Shown piece by piece: positions 4,491-5,091 of a stretch of DNA of 5,091 nucleotides. Below the pieces are notes generated by a model. That model saw only the letters and a list, made by a program, of their open reading frames with translations. It was not told the DNA's origin and ran no database searches. Position numbers and translations under genes: made by a program. Each line of letters opens with the position of its first letter. Within the stretch, counting starts at the first letter, position 1. This stretch comes from Oscillospiraceae bacterium (GTDB lineage Bacteria > Bacillota > Clostridia > Clostridiales > Clostridiaceae): the NCBI GenBank assembly GCA_009785875.1, contig WQUF01000215.1, forward strand, positions 1 through 5,091, written 5' to 3'.

Positions 4491-5091
4491 TGATGATTAA
4501 AAACCAAAGAATCTTTGAAAAAGCCTTGATTATTTTAAGAGATTTATATGGAAAAGAAGCTGAATTCAGAGAAGGTCAATATGAAGCAATCAGGGCAACT
4601 CTTCTCAATAACAGAACTTTAATTGTTCAAAAAACAGGTTGGGGAAAGAGCTTGGTTTATTTTTCATGCACAAAAATACTTAGAAGTCAGGGAAAAGGTG
4701 TAACTTTAGTTGTAAGTCCGCTGCTGGTGCTAATGCAGAATCAAATTGAAGCTGCCGTAAAATTAGGATTAAAATGCGATGTTTTAAACTCTACCGTGAA
4801 AGATAGAGAAGAAGAAATCATCAGATCCCTCATAAATGATGAACTTGATTTAATCCTTGTAACTCCAGAAGCACTCTTCAAAGAAGTTTTTCAAAATAGC
4901 TTAAAGGATATTAAAATCGGGTTATTTGTCATCGATGAAGCGCATTGCATATCTGATTGGGGACATGATTTCAGGCTTGAATATGGCAATTTATTTAAAA
5001 TATTAAAGCAATTACCTATTAGCGTTCCAATTTTAGGGACTACGGCAACTGCAAATAATCGTGTAGTAGATGATTTAAAAAAGCAATTAGG
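4490..5091 (+). CDS. RecQ-family ATP-dependent DNA helicase, N-terminal part
   Basis: Open to the window edge: 200 codons and two bases, with no stop, so the 3' end is missing. RecQ enzymes unwind DNA 3' to 5' in repair and recombination, in the cytoplasm on DNA. Motifs in order: motif 0 FREGQ (26-30), motif I KTGWGKS (48-54), motif Ia SPLLVLMQNQ (76-85), motif II DEAHCISDWGHDFR (149-162), motif III GTTATAN (183-189). The DEAHCISxWGHDFR string is diagnostic of the RecQ family. The P-loop TGWGKS, where classical RecQ has TGxGKS with a small residue such as Gly or Ser, recalls a longer subfamily; from memory some of these carry a C-terminal phosphoribosyltransferase-like domain, which cannot be checked here. 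The start is ATG 4490 or 4493, with a poorly spaced GGAG. The gene is divergent from the YdcF-like gene and has its own candidate promoter. Confidence 0.93.
   Translation, partial: MMIKNQRIFEKALIILRDLYGKEAEFREGQYEAIRATLLNNRTLIVQKTGWGKSLVYFSCTKILRSQGKGVTLVVSPLLVLMQNQIEAAVKLGLKCDVLNSTVKDREEEIIRSLINDELDLILVTPEALFKEVFQNSLKDIKIGLFVIDEAHCISDWGHDFRLEYGNLFKILKQLPISVPILGTTATANNRVVDDLKKQL

Noticed and set aside
1..5091. CRISPR arrays, tRNA or rRNA genes, insertion sequences, riboswitches
   Set aside because: No direct repeat arrays, no transposase motifs or terminal inverted repeats, and no cloverleaf or known riboswitch core was seen. The gaps are short and already explained by promoters and terminators.

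Overview
The window is AT-rich. Its genes have strong Shine-Dalgarno sequences of the GGAGG type and sigma-A-like promoters, and it encodes a desulfoferrodoxin-type superoxide reductase. Together these suggest a low-GC Gram-positive anaerobe, most likely one of the Clostridia. This rests on composition and gene content only; I see no rRNA or marker gene that would fix a genus.

Layout, left to right. (1) Positions 95-1309, minus strand: a stand-alone AAA-type ATPase with a C-terminal DUF4143 / PD-(D/E)XK-like domain, followed by a possible weak terminator near the window edge. (2) Positions 1387-1635, minus strand: a small, apparently secreted, cysteine-rich peptide with its own clear terminator. 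(3) Positions 1781-2161, plus strand: superoxide reductase (dfx), divergent from the cysteine-rich peptide. It has a near-consensus promoter, a perfect 15-bp palindrome at the predicted transcription start, and a strong terminator. (4) Positions 2221-4345, minus strand: a probable two-gene operon in which a membrane-anchored YdcF/SanA-like (DUF218) protein is followed 34 bp later by an amidase-signature enzyme with an unusual nucleophile loop. (5) From 4490 to the window edge, plus strand: the N-terminal 200 residues of a RecQ-family helicase, divergent from the YdcF-like gene and preceded by a minimal AUG-UAA start-stop element.

The genes do not form one obvious pathway. The most suggestive grouping is the divergent pair of superoxide reductase and cysteine-rich exported peptide, which could both answer oxidative or metal stress; this is inference from position. 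The YdcF-like and amidase genes are probably co-transcribed, and a cell-envelope role is possible but unproven. I found no tRNA, rRNA, CRISPR array, insertion sequence or recognisable defence island. The helicase is the only gene cut by the window edge. No gene-free stretch exceeds about 150 bp, and the intergenic gaps hold the promoters and terminators listed.
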